Assembly: GCF_036850765.1 (NCBI RefSeq)
Contig: NC_089491.1
Span: forward strand, 187,343,520-187,407,519
Reading direction: 5' to 3'
DNA length: 64,000 nt
Origin: Saccopteryx bilineata
Lineage: Eukaryota; Chordata; Mammalia; Chiroptera; Emballonuridae
Part shown: piece by piece, positions 11,833-22,595 of the stretch
How the letters are laid out: each line of letters starts with the position of its first letter
Numbering within the stretch: the stretch's first letter is position 1
The notes under the pieces: model-generated
Told to the model about the DNA's origin: nothing
Database searches by the model: none
Seen by the model: only the letters and a program-made list of their open reading frames with translations
Position numbers and translations under genes: made by a program

Positions 11833-12233
11833 CCTGACCAGGTGGTGGCACAGTGGATAGAGTGTTGACTCGGATGCTGAGTTTCCAGCTTCATAACCCC
11901 ATGGTTGCCAGCTTGAGCATGTGCTTACCAGCTTGAGCACAAGGTTGCTGGCCTGAGCATGGGATCAAAGACATGACCCCATGTTTTCTGGTTTGAGCTT
12001 AAAGGTCACTGGCTTGAAGCCCAAGGTCACTAGTGTGAAGCCCAAGGTCCCTGGCTTGAGAACGAGGTCACTGGTTCAGCTGGAGCCCCCTGGTCAAGGC
12101 ACAAATGAGAAAGCAATCAATGAACAACTAAAGTGTCGCAACCATGAGTTGATGCACTTTAACTCTCTCCCTTCCTGTCTGTCTGTCTCACTCACTAAAA
12201 CAAACAAACAAACAAACAAACAAAAACAAAAAA
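11833..12233 (+). mobile_element. tRNA-derived SINE copy 2
   Basis: Same family as copy 1, 260 bp downstream in the same orientation. It has the head CCTGACCAGGTGGTGGCACA, a longer internal run of degenerate 'ggcttgag' units (about 11900-12070), the 'caatgaacaactaaag' block, a TCTGTCTGTC pyrimidine tract and an (AAAC)n tail. A decayed direct repeat (AAGACTATAAGC / AAGACTACAAGC) flanks it at 11812 and 12232. Confidence 0.8.
12198..12232 (+). repeat. (AAAC)n microsatellite in the SINE tail
   Basis: About eight tandem AAAC-type units formed from the SINE tail; they are likely to vary in length between alleles. Confidence 0.8.
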
Positions 12234-12239
12234 GACTAC

Positions 12240-12726
12240 AAGCAAGAGGATGCCTCTGCAGTGCTACGCACGGAAGAAAGGCACTGTTCGAGTACTTGTC
12301 TCCTTGAGCCTCTTCAATCCTCACAGCACCACCAGGTGTGAAGTATCTGTGTTTTACAGATGTTTTTTAGAGAACTTGAGTAATCTTTTCAATATCACAG
12401 AGCTTGTAGGTGAATGGAGGAGCTGGCTTTGAAATCAGGGCTGTCTGACTGGGGGAGACAAAGGTGTCGTCCATTGTCCCACCAAGACCTAGTGACCTCA
12501 GGCAGTGGCCCATTTCTGGTATCTTTTTTTGACTCTCCTATCTTGATCAAACAGTGTTTTTGTCCTAGTGGAGCTCTCTTCTAATTAGGGGGACTGGCAG
12601 TACAAAGGTGGTAATTAGTGATCATAGGCCAACATCTCTTTCTCGCCATTTAAGTATAATCTGACATAAGTTTCTTGGGGACTGTGTCCAACACAAATGT
12701 GGAATCAATATTGAAGGGCAGGAGAG
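12240..12726. other. Intergenic, with a 50-bp block shared with 8.9 kb
   Basis: No gene seen. Positions 12594-12643 repeat 8853-8902 with two mismatches (see findings). Confidence 0.6.
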
Positions 12727-14279
12727 CCTATGAGGCTTTCTTTTTTTTTTATTGATTTTAATTTATTGTGTTTACATAGATTCTAGTGTTGCCCTGAATG
12801 CATCCCCCCTTCCCCATATTCCTTCAACAAATCCCATGCCCCCTTCCCCATAGTGCCCTCCCCCCTTCCCTTCAGGTTTATCCCATCCTATCATCCCTTT
12901 TCCCTCTGGTCCCTTTGATCCCTCCTCTGTCTCAATTCCGTTCCTCAGTTCATATTGTTCATTGGATTCCTCAAATGAGTGAGGTCATATGATATTTTTC
13001 TTTCTCTGCCTGGCTTATTTCACTTAACATAATAGTTTCCATGTCCATCCACGTTGTCGCAAAAGGTAAGATTTCCTTCTTTTTCATGGCCCCATAGTAT
13101 TCCATTGTATATACGTACCACTGCTTTTTAATCCACTCGTCTACTGATGGACACTTGGGCTGTTCCCAGATCTTCGCTATTGTGACAATGTTGCCATAAA
13201 CATGGGCGTGCACTTCTCTTTTTGAAACAGTGCTATGGTGTTCTTGGGGTATATTCCTAAAAGTGAGATAGCTAGGTAAAAAGGCAGTTTCATTTCTAAT
13301 TTTTTGAGGAATCTCCCTACTGTTTTCCACAGTGGCTGCACCAGTCTGCATTCCCACCAGCAGTGCAGGAGGGTCCCCTTTTCTCCACATCCTTGCCAGC
13401 AGTTATTTTGTGTTGTTTTGTTGATAAGTGCCATTCTGACTGGTGTGAGGTGATATCTCATTGTGGTTTTAATTTGCATTTTTCTAATGATTAGTGATGT
13501 TGAGAATTTTTTCATATGCCTATTGGTCATCTGTATGTCCTCTTTGGAGAAGTGTCTTAATTTCTTTTGCCTATTTTTTGATTGGATTGTTTATCTTCCT
13601 AGTGTTGAGTTGTACAAGTTCTTTATAAATTTTGGTTATTAACCCCTTATCAGACATATTGTTAAATATGTCCTCCCGTTGTGTAGTTTGCCTTTTTATT
13701 CTGTTCTTGTTGTCTTTAGCTGTGCAAAAGCTTTTTAGTTTGATAGAGTCCCATTTGTTTATCCTGTCTTTTATTTCACTTGCCCGTGGAGATACTGGCA
13801 AATATATTGCTGCGAGAGATGTCGGAGAGCTTACAGCCTATCTTTTCTTCTAAGATGCTTATGGTTTCACTGCTTACATTTAATTCTTTTATCCATTTTG
13901 AGTTTATTTTTGTGAATGGTGTAAGTTAGTGGTCTAGTTTCATTTTTTTTGCAGGTAGCTGTCCAATTTTCCCAACACCATTTGTTGAAGAGGCTGTCTT
14001 TACTCCATTGTATGCTCTTACCTTCTTTGTCAAATATCAGTTGTCCATAGAACTGTGGGTTTATTTCTGTGTTCTCTGTTCTGTTCCATTGATCTATATG
14101 CCTGTTCTTATGCCAGTACCAAGTTGTTTTGAGTACAATGGTCTTGTAGTATAACTCGATATCAGGAAGTGTGATACCTCCCACTTTATTCTTTATTTTC
14201 AAGATTGCTGAGGCTATTTGTGTTTTTTTTTTTTTTTTTTTTTTTTGGTTTCATATAAATTTTTGGAATATATGTTCTA

Positions 14280-14877
14280 CACTGTGTCCGTAAAGTCATG
14301 GTGCGCTTTTGACTGGTCACAGGAAAGCAACAAAAGACAATAGAAATGTGAAATCTGCACCAAATAAAAGAAAAACCCTCTCAGTTTCTATAGGATGATG
14401 TGGCAGGATGTGCGCATGCGCAGATGATGATGTAACACCATGTATACGAGCGGAGCAGCCCACGGCCATGCCAGTCGAGATGTGGACGGTACAGAGGAAA
14501 GTTCAGTGTGTTCTGTGGCTCATTAAATTCGAATCCGTGACCAAAGTGCAACGTGAATATTGGCACCTTTATAATGAAGCACCACCACATAGGAATAACA
14601 TTACTCGGTGGGATAAGCAGTTGAAGGAAACCGGCAGTTTGGTGAAGAAACCTCATTCTAGTAGGCCATCAGTCAGTGATGAGTCTGTAGAGGCTATATG
14701 GAATAGCTACCTAAGGAGCCCTAAAAAATCTGTGCGTGAGCCCACATTGAACTGCACTGAATAGGTTTAAAACTTGGAGAGTTTTTTTTTTATTTGGTGC
14801 AGATTTCACATTTCTGTCTTCTTTTGTAGCTTTCCTGTGACTGGTCAAAAGTGCACCATGACTTTATGGACACACTG
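14280..14877 (+). mobile_element. Mariner-like element with ~100-bp inverted repeats
   Basis: A 598-bp element flanked by TA/TA (14278-14279 and 14878-14879) inside L1 ORF2, so the empty site can be reconstructed. The ends read CACTGTGTCCGTAAAGTC and, inverted, CAGTGTGTCCATAAAGTC. The inverted homology continues inward for about 100 bp, through 'actggtcacaggaaagc' and 'aaatgtgaaatctgcacc'. The TA target, the ends and the HTH-bearing ORF place it in the Tc1/mariner superfamily. It is internally deleted: the catalytic part of the transposase is missing, so it could move only with enzyme supplied in trans. Confidence 0.9.
14468..14764 (+). pseudogene. Mariner transposase N-terminal HTH fragment
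   Basis: About 98 codons from MPVEMWTVQRKVQCVLWLI. The arrangement resembles the DNA-binding helix-turn-helix domain catalogued as DUF4817: RKVQCVLWLIKFES, QREYWHLYN, ITRWDKQLKETGS, then the Gly/Arg-Pro hinge region ending in SPKKSVREP. In that family a second HTH and a DDE/D catalytic domain follow; here the frame ends at TAG (14762-14764) just before the right inverted repeat. I chose the ATG at 14468 over the upstream one at 14408 because similarity starts there. The fragment might still bind the element's ends; that is conjecture. Confidence 0.75.
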
Positions 14878-15608
14878 TATATTTTTGAAGTATGTTATTG
14901 GTATTTTAATTGGTATTGCATTGAATTTATAAATTGCTTTGGGTAATATTGACATTTTAATGATGTTTATTCTTCCTTACCATGAGCATGGTATATGCTT
15001 CCACTTGTTTGTATCTTCCTAGATTCTTTTATCAATGTTTTTTAATTTTCTGAATACAAGTCTTTAATCTCCCTGGTTAAATTTACTCCTAGGTACTTTA
15101 TTTTTTTTGGTTGCAATAGTGAAGGGGATTGTTTCCTTAAGTTCTGTTTCTGACAGTGCATTGTGGGTGTATAAAAATGCCTCTGATTTCTGAGTATTAA
15201 TTTTATATCCTATCATCTTGCTGAATTTATTTATCAGGTCCAGTAGCTTTTGACTAAGACTTTAGGGTTTTCTATATAGAATATCATATCATCTGCAAAT
15301 AATGATAGTTTTACTTCTTCTTTTCCAATTTGGATGCCTTTTGTTTCTTCTTCTTGTCTGATTGCTGTGGCTAGGACTTTCAGGAATATGTTGAATAAGA
15401 GTGGTGAAAGGGGGCACCCCTGCCTTGTTTCTGATCTTAAGGGGATTGCTTTTAATTTTTTGCCCATTGAGTATGATGTTGGCTGTGGGTTTGTCATAGA
15501 TGGCCTTTGTCATGTTGAGGTATGTTCCCTGTATTCCCTCTTTGCTGAGAGTTTTGATCATGAATGGGTGCTGGATTTTATCAAATGCTTTTTCTGCATC
15601 TATTAAAT

Positions 15609-16047
15609 TTTTTTTTTTTTTTTACTAAATAAATTTTTATTATTTAAATGGGGTGACATCAATAAATCAGGGTACATATATTCAAAGAAAACATTTCCAG
15701 GTTGTTTTGTCATTTAGTTCTGTTGTATACCCATCACCCAAAGAGAGATCGTCCTCTGTCACCCTCTATCCAGTTTTCTTTGTACCCCTCCCCCTTCCCC
15801 CCTCCTTCCCTCCCCCCACCCCCCGTAACCACCATACTCCTGTCCATGTCTTTTAGTCTCACTTTTATGTCCCACCAATGTATGGAATCCTGCAGTTCTT
15901 GTTTTTTTCTGATTCGCTTATTTCACTCCACATAATGTTATCAAGATTCCACCAATCCGCTGTAAGTGATCCGATGTCATCATTTCTTCTAGCTGAATAG
16001 TATACTGTGGTGTATATGTGCCCCATCTTCTTTATCCAGCCTTCTAT
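15609..16047 (-). mobile_element. 5'-truncated LINE-1 fragment E
   Basis: A T-run (A-tail) at 15609-15623 is followed by the 3' end typical of the I/G lineage ('ggggtgacatcaataaatcagg', 'ttcaaagaaaacat'), the C-rich complement of the G-rich 3'UTR, and the last ~60 ORF2 codons in decayed form. It is truncated at about 16047, where another T-run begins. Confidence 0.82.
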
Positions 16048-16780
16048 TTTTTTTTTTTACAGTGATTAAAAGCCTTTAAGCAAACTCTTGGCCAATACAG
16101 CAAGAATCCATAAAAGAGTAGTGTCCTTTACATGTTCACCAAGTCCAAGTTGGCCCCATCACCATGCCAAATCCCTGAAAAATGCAACCCAACCACAGTT
16201 CAGTCTGTTAGGATCTGTCACAGGGAGCAGGAGTCCAGGAAAAGTCCATATCCAGGAAAAGTCCGCATGGCACTGGAATTGTCACCATTCTATACTTTGC
16301 AGCTCATGTCCAAGTCCCAGTGACCGCTGCTTCTAGCTGGTAATGATTCAGGTAGACTAGAGAAGCCATTTGCAGCATGCGTGGATATGGAGCTTCTGTT
16401 CTCCTCTGCCTGGAGAGATGAGACCAAGTAGCTTTTCCCTGGAGCTCTGTGACTGTGGCATGGTAAAGAGAACCTTGGGATACACTAAGCTGGGTGGCAA
16501 AGGTAGATTCATAATAGAAGTTGGCAAAAGAGGGAAAGAGAGCTCTAAATTAGGAGTAGGTCCCAGCCTGAAATATGAGTAGGGCATTGAGATAGGAGGG
16601 ATAAAGGAAACACTATATATTAAGCAAAGCAGCAGAAAATAGGACTATCAACATAAACAACAAGATCTTTGAGGGAAGAATAAAAAACCTGACTATTCAG
16701 GCAAAACATAGTTAAGTGGCCCTTGTGCAAATGAGATCAGTTTACCTGCTTCTTGGAAGAAATACCCGAGGCTCATCCAC
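16048..16780 (-). other. Retroelement-derived sequence, family not identified
   Basis: Begins with a T-run at 16048-16059, which in minus orientation would be the A-tail of a reverse-transcribed RNA, and continues without break into the retroviral debris to its right. I see no intact frame. It may be the 3' part of an ERV transcript copied by L1 machinery; this is an inference only. Confidence 0.35.
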
Positions 16781-17270
16781 AGTGTCGTAGATGGGGCCGG
16801 CGGCCCTGGGCACCTTCAGCCTTCAGTGGCAAACCCCAGCTTTCTGGACAAGGTTAGGTCTTGGGTGGCTGGAGCAGGGCTGGAAGAGACTGAACCCTCC
16901 CTTAGAGGAGTGAGGGGGAAGCCCACCTTCCAGTGTCCCTGTTTCCTCACAGTAGAGGCATGTAAGTCTGGCAGGCTTTAGCTCAATGACCTTCCTTTCC
17001 ACTATTGAAGCAGGACCCAGATTGCATCCTAGGAGACCCCTTTGGGGTGTTGGAGCCTTTAAGGGTGTATCCTAAAAGTGGGTAGTTCCCCTGATCTCTA
17101 TTGGGCGTTTTCTGCCTCTAGGTATCTTAAAAGCCATGCTCAGAAGATCTTGCTGAGGGGTTTGAGGATCCCTATATAAATCTTTTCCATATATCTGGAG
17201 CTATTTGGAAAAAGACAAAACAGTGTTATTACTCTCCACCCCGGGCTCTAAGGATGGCCCCATGGCCTCT
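16780..17270 (-). pseudogene. Retroviral gag (CA-NC) / protease start remnant, gamma-type
   Basis: Read on the minus strand, about 17200-17090 resembles the end of a gammaretroviral capsid (short motif TPQQDLLSMAFK). About 16985-16940 carries a decayed zinc knuckle, CLYCEETGHWKVG, with C-x2-C and H in place and the last Cys replaced by Gly. About 16790-16760 shows DEPRVFL, like the start of a gamma-type protease. The order CA-NC-PR is that of a class I ERV. Frameshifts and stops are present and no long ORF remains. It is unconnected to the LTRs at 24131 and 36813. Confidence 0.6.
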
Positions 17271-17727
17271 GCCTCAGTTGTTAGAATGGCTCTGGTTGCA
17301 ACAGAGCAACACCCCAGATGGGCAGAGCATTCCCCCCCTGGTAGGCATGCCAGGTGGATCCCGGTCAGGCGCATGCAGGAGTCTGTCTGACTGCCTCCCC
17401 ATTTCCATCTTCAGAAAAATACAAAAAAGAAAGAAAGAAAAGAAAAAATACAGCAAAAAAAGAGAAAAGAGTTAAAAAAAGGGGGGGGCATTCCTTTGTG
17501 TTAAAGCTCCAGGGAGCATGGAGTGAGCTTGAGTATGTCCTATGAAACATGGAGCTCTATGTTGACATAATAAATCTTTGAAGAAGGAGGAACTGCTGAA
17601 ATAACTATTTCATCAGCATTTGTCCCTAAGACAGCAGTCTTTATAGTGGAAACACCATAAGTAAATATTTGCTGTCTGTCTATAGATTAAAGGGGAATAT
17701 GGCAAATGCTGAAAAGCCATGATCTTT
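17271..17727. other. Unassigned, possibly more ERV debris
   Basis: Contains a purine-rich stretch (about 17413-17490, A/AAAG runs) and otherwise no feature that I can name. L1 F starts abruptly at 17728 without an A-tail. Confidence 0.4.
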
Positions 17728-17847
17728 GTGCCCTTCCCCTCCCCCAAACCCCTCCCTCTTCTCCCCCCACCCAGTAACCCCAACACTGTTGTCCATGTCT
17801 TTGAGTCTCCTCTTTATGTCCCACCTATGTATGGGATCATATAGTTC

Positions 17848-20800
17848 TTAGTTTTTTTCTGATTTACTTCTTTCGCTCAGTATAATGTTATCAAGGCCCA
17901 TCCATGTTGTTGTAAAAGATCCTATGTCATCATTTCTTATGGCTGAGTAGTATTCCATAGTATATATATACCAAAGCTTTTTAATCCACTCGTCCTCTGA
18001 TGGACACTTGGGCTGTTTCCAGATCTTTGCTATTGTGAACAATGCTGCCATAAACAGGGGGGTGCATTTCTTCTTTTCAAACAGTGCTATGGTATTCTTG
18101 GGGTAAATTCCTAACAGCGGTATAGCTGGGTCAAAAGGCAGTTCGATTTTTATTTTCTTGAGGAATCTCCATGCTGTTTTCCACAGTGGCTGCACCAGTC
18201 TGCATTCCCACCAGTAGTGCAGGAGGGTTCCCTTTTCTCCACATCCTTGCCAGCACTTATTCTGTGTTGTTTTATTGATAAGCACCATTCTGACTGGTGT
18301 GAGATGATATCTCATTGTGGTTTTAATTTGCATTTCTCTAATCATTAGTGACGTTGAACATCTTTTCATATGCCTTTTGGCGATCTGTGTGTCCTCTTTG
18401 GAGAAGTGTCTATTCATTTCTTTTGCCCATTTTTGGATTGGATTGTTTGTCTTCCTGGTATTAAGTTTTACAAGTTCTTTATAAATTTTGGTTATTAACC
18501 CCTTATCAGACGCAATGTCAAATATATTCTCCCATTGTGTAGTTTGTCTTTTTATTCTGTTCTTATTGTCTTTAGCTGTGCAGAAGCTTTTTAGTTTGAT
18601 AGAGTCCCATTTGTTTATCCTGTCTTTTCTTTCACTTGCCTGTGGAGACAAATCAGCCAATATATTGCTGCGAGAGATGTCAGAGATCTTACTGCCTATG
18701 TTTTCTTCTAAGATGCTTATGGTTTCATGGCTTACATTCAAGTCTTTTATCCATTTTAAGTTTATTTTTGTGAGTGGTGTAAGTTGGTGGTCTAGTTTCA
18801 TTTTTTTGCAGGTAGCTGTCCAATTTTCCCAATACCATTAGTTGAGGAGGCTGTCTTTACTCCATTGTATTTCCTTACCTCCTTTGTCAAATATCAGTTG
18901 TCCATAGAGCTGTGAGTGTATTTCTGGGTTCTCTGTTCTGTTCCATTTATCTGTGTGCCTGTTCTTATGCCAGTACCATGCTGTTTTGAGTACAATGGCC
19001 TTATAATATAACTTGATATCCGGAAGTGTGATTCCTCCCACTTTATTCTTCCTTTTCAAGATTGCTGAGGCTATTCGTGTTCTCTTTTGGTTCCATATAA
19101 ATTTTTGGAATATGTTTTCTATATCTTTGAAGCAAGCCATTGGTATTTTAATCGGTATTGCATTGAATTTATAAATTGCTTTGGGTAATATAGACATTTT
19201 AATGATGTTTATTCTTCTTAACCATGAGCATGGTATATGCCTCCACTTATTCGTATCTTCCCTGATTTCTTTTATCAATGTTTTATAATTTTCTGAGTAC
19301 AAGTCTTTAATCTCCTTGGTTAGATTTACTCCTAGGTACTTTATTTTTTTGGTTGCAATGGTAAAGGGGATTGATTCCTTGATTTTTCTTTCTGACAGTT
19401 CATTATTAGTGTATAAAAATGCCTCTGATTTCTGAGTATTGATTTTTTATCCTGCCACATTGCCGAATTCATTTATCAGGTCTAGTAGTTTTTGACTGAG
19501 ACTTTAGGGTTTTCTATGTACAATATCATATCATCTGCAAATAATGATAGTTTTACTTCTTCTTTTCCAATTTGGATGCCTTTTATTTCTTTTTCTTGTC
19601 TGATTGCTGTGGCTAGGACTTCCAGGACTATGTTGAATAAGAGTGGTGAAAGGGGGCACCCCTGCCTTGTTTCTGATCTTAAGGGGATTGCTTTTAATTT
19701 TTGCCCATTGAGTATGATGTTGGCTGTGGGTTTGTCATAGATGGCCTTTATCATGTTGAGATATGTTCCCTGTATTCCCTCTTTGCTGAGAGTTTTGATC
19801 ATGAATGGGTGCTGGATTTTATCAAATGCTTTTTCTGCATCTATTGAAATTATCATGTGGTTTTTCTCCTTTCTTTTGTTTATGTGATGAATCACATTGA
19901 TTGATTTGCAAATATTGTATGCCTTCCCAGAATAAATCCCACTTGATCATGGTGTATGATCTTTTTCATATATTGCTGGATCTGGTTTGCTAATATTTTG
20001 TTGAGGATTTTAGCATCTAGATTCATCAGGAATATTGGCCTATAATTTTCTTTCTTTGTGTTGTCTTTGCCTGGTTTTGGAATCAGAATTATGCTTGCCT
20101 CATAAAAGGAGCTTGGAAGTCTTCCTTCCTCTTGAATTTTTTGAAATAACTTGAGAAGGACAGTTAGTTCTTCTTTGAATATTTGGTAGAATTCACTTCT
20201 GAAGCTATTGGGCCCCAGGCTTTTGTTAGGAGTTTTTTGATAATTGTTTCAATCTCACTTGTTGTAATCAGTCTGTTTAGGTTTTCTAATTCTTCCCAAT
20301 TGATTTTTAAAATATTATATGTTTCAAGGAATTTCTCCATTTCATCTAGGTTGTCTAATTTTTTTGGCATATAGTTCTTCATAGTATTTTCTTACAATAT
20401 TTTGTATTTCTGTTGTGTCAGTTGTTATTTCTCCACTCTCATTTTTAATTTTATTTATTTAAGTCCTCTCTCTTTTTTTCCTGGTGAGTCTGGTTAAAGG
20501 TTCATCGATCTTGTTTACCCTTTCAAAGAACCAGCTCCTTGTTTCATTATCCTCTGTATTGTTTCTTTAGCCTTTATGTCATTTATTTCCACTCTGATAT
20601 TTATTATTTCTTTCCTTCTATAACCTCTGGGCTTTACTTGCTGTTCTTTTCTCAGTTCTTTTAGATTGAAGGTTAAGTTGTTTATTTGAGCTTTTTCTAG
20701 CTTCTTAATGTATGCCGGTAATTCTGTGAATTTCCCTCTCAGTACTGTTTTTGCTGTGTCCCATAAATTTTGAGTTGTTGTATGCTCATTATCATTAGTT

Positions 20801-21618
20801 TCTAGGAATTTTTAAAATTCTTCTTTGATCTCATTGTTAATCCATTTGTTATTTAATAACATGCTATTTAGTTTCCAAGTGTTTGAGTATTTTTCAGTTT
20901 TTCTGTTGTGGTTGATTTCTAGTTTCATGCCATTGTGATCAGAGAAAATGGTTGATATGATTTCAATCTTCTTAAATTTGTTGAGATCGCTTTTGTGCCC
21001 TAACATGTGGTCTATCCTAGAGAATGTACCATGAGCACTTGAAAAAAATGTATATTCTGCATCTTTAGGGTGGAAGGTTATGAAGATGTCTATTAAATCG
21101 AATTTATCTAGTGAGTCCTTTAAGTCTGCTATTTCTTTGTTCATTTTCTTTCTAGGGGATCTATCTAGTGATGTTAGTGGGGTATTGAAATCCCCTACTA
21201 TTATAGTATTACTGTTGATCTTGCCCTTTATATCCATCAAAGTCTGCTTTATATATTTAGGTGCTCTTATGTTAGGTGCATAGATATTTATAATGGTTAT
21301 ATCTTCCTGTTGGATTGCTCCCTTTATCATTATGCCACGACCTTTTTTATCTCTTACTATAACCTTTGTTTTAAAGTCCATTTTGTCTGATATAAGTATT
21401 GCTACCCCAGCTTTTTTTAAATTTCCGTTTGCATGAAATATTTTCTTCTATCCTTTTATCTTCAGTCTATGTGCAACTTTTGTTTTAAGGTGTGTCTCTT
21501 GTAGACAGCATATGTATGGGTCCTGTTTTCTTATCCATGCAGCTACCCTATGTCTTTTGATTGGATCGTTTAATCCATTTACATTTAAGGTTATTATTGA
21601 TATGGAGTTTATTGCCAT
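17848..21618 (-). pseudogene. L1 F ORF2 remnant
   Basis: Full-length ORF2 footprint, with start MAINS at 21616-21618 on the complement. Open pieces: endonuclease 21381-20812 (GDFNTPL, SDHN); RT 19895-19482 (AFDKIQ, SLFADDM); thumb and beyond 19302-18838; C-terminal 18801-17848 ([18 protein letters not shown]). At least four frameshifts or stops separate them, so no active ORF2p is expected. Confidence 0.88.
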
Positions 21619-21679
21619 TTTATTCTTTAAAACTGTATTCCTTTTTTGCTATATTTTTCCCCCTTTGATCTATTTACAA

Positions 21680-22595
21680 CAGGTCCCTTAATATTTCTTG
21701 CAGCATCAGTTTGGTCGTAATGAATTCCTTGAGTTTTTTTTTTTTTTTTTTTTTTGTCTGAAAAGCTTTTTATTTCTCATTCAATTTTAACAATAGCCTT
21801 TCTGGATAAAGTAGTCTTGGTTGTAGGATCTTGTTCTGCATTACTTTGAATATTTCTTGCCATTCTGTTCTGGCCTTAAGTGTTTCTGTTGAGAAGTAGG
21901 ATGTCATCCTTATGGGGGCTCCTTTGTAGGTGATAGCAATTTTTTCTCTAGCAGCTTTTAATATTTTCTCTTTAGCACTTAGCTTTGGTATTTTAATTAT
22001 AATGTGTCTTGATGTAGATTCCTTTGGGTTTCTCTTTAATGGAATTTTCTGTGCTTTTTAAACTTGTGTGACTTTTTCCTGCATCAATATAGGAAAGTTT
22101 TCAGCTATGATTTGATTGAATAAAGTCTCTATCCCTTGTTCTTTCTCTTCTTCTTCAGGAAACCCTATGATGCAAATGTTATGTCTCTTCATGTTGTCAC
22201 AGAGCTCTCTTAGGGTTTCCTCAGACTTTTGGAGTCTCTTTTCTTTTTTTTCTGCTCTGCTTCTGTGCCTTCGTTTATCTTGTCTTCTAACTCGCTGATT
22301 CAATCCTGAGCTTCATTCATCCTGCTTTTAATTCCTTCCATTGTGATCTTCATTTCTGATATTGTATTTGTTATTTCGGATTGATTCTTTTTTATTATTT
22401 CAATGTCCTTTTTATACTTGCTATCTTTTTATTTAGTTGTCTGTTATGATCATCTATTGTTCTAAGATCTTTAAGCATCCTAACAATCATTATTTTAAAC
22501 TCTGCATCTGGTAATTTGGTTATATCTGACTCATTCAAGTCCTTTTCTGGGGATTTTTCTTGATTTAATTGGGCTGCATTTTTCTGCCTTCCCAA
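21680..22595 (-). pseudogene. L1 F ORF1 remnant
   Basis: The ORF1 footprint starts at MGRQKNAAQL (22595). Pieces are open at 22595-22395 (N-terminal) and 22303-22058 (coiled coil into the RRM start, NICIIGFPEEEE). The C-terminal domain is present but frame-shifted, and a T-run near 21740 marks an A-tract expansion in the coding strand. Confidence 0.8.

Larger units (their letters stand above)
12742..15608 (-). mobile_element. LINE-1 element C (3' half)
   Basis: Minus-strand L1 starting at a T-run (12741-12750, the A-tail). Its 3'UTR ('attgattttaatttattg...') differs from those of A, B, F, H and I, so it is a separate or older 3' subfamily. It runs back through ORF2 to the RT palm region (residues [11 protein letters not shown]) and stops abruptly at 15608, where the A-tail of fragment E begins. 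A mariner element sits inside at 14280-14877. The left flank CCTATGAGGCTTTCT (12727-12741) is nearly repeated at 24077-24091, beyond the 5' end of L1 F. Confidence 0.88.
12971..15608 (-). pseudogene. L1 C ORF2 remnant
   Basis: ORF2 from the RT palm (SLFADDM near 15295) to the C-terminus ([18 protein letters not shown] near 13390). Pieces are open at 15234-15561, 13867-14202, 13571-13801 and 12971-13530, separated by frameshifts, stops and the mariner insertion. It lacks the endonuclease and the N-terminal RT and cannot be functional. Confidence 0.85.
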
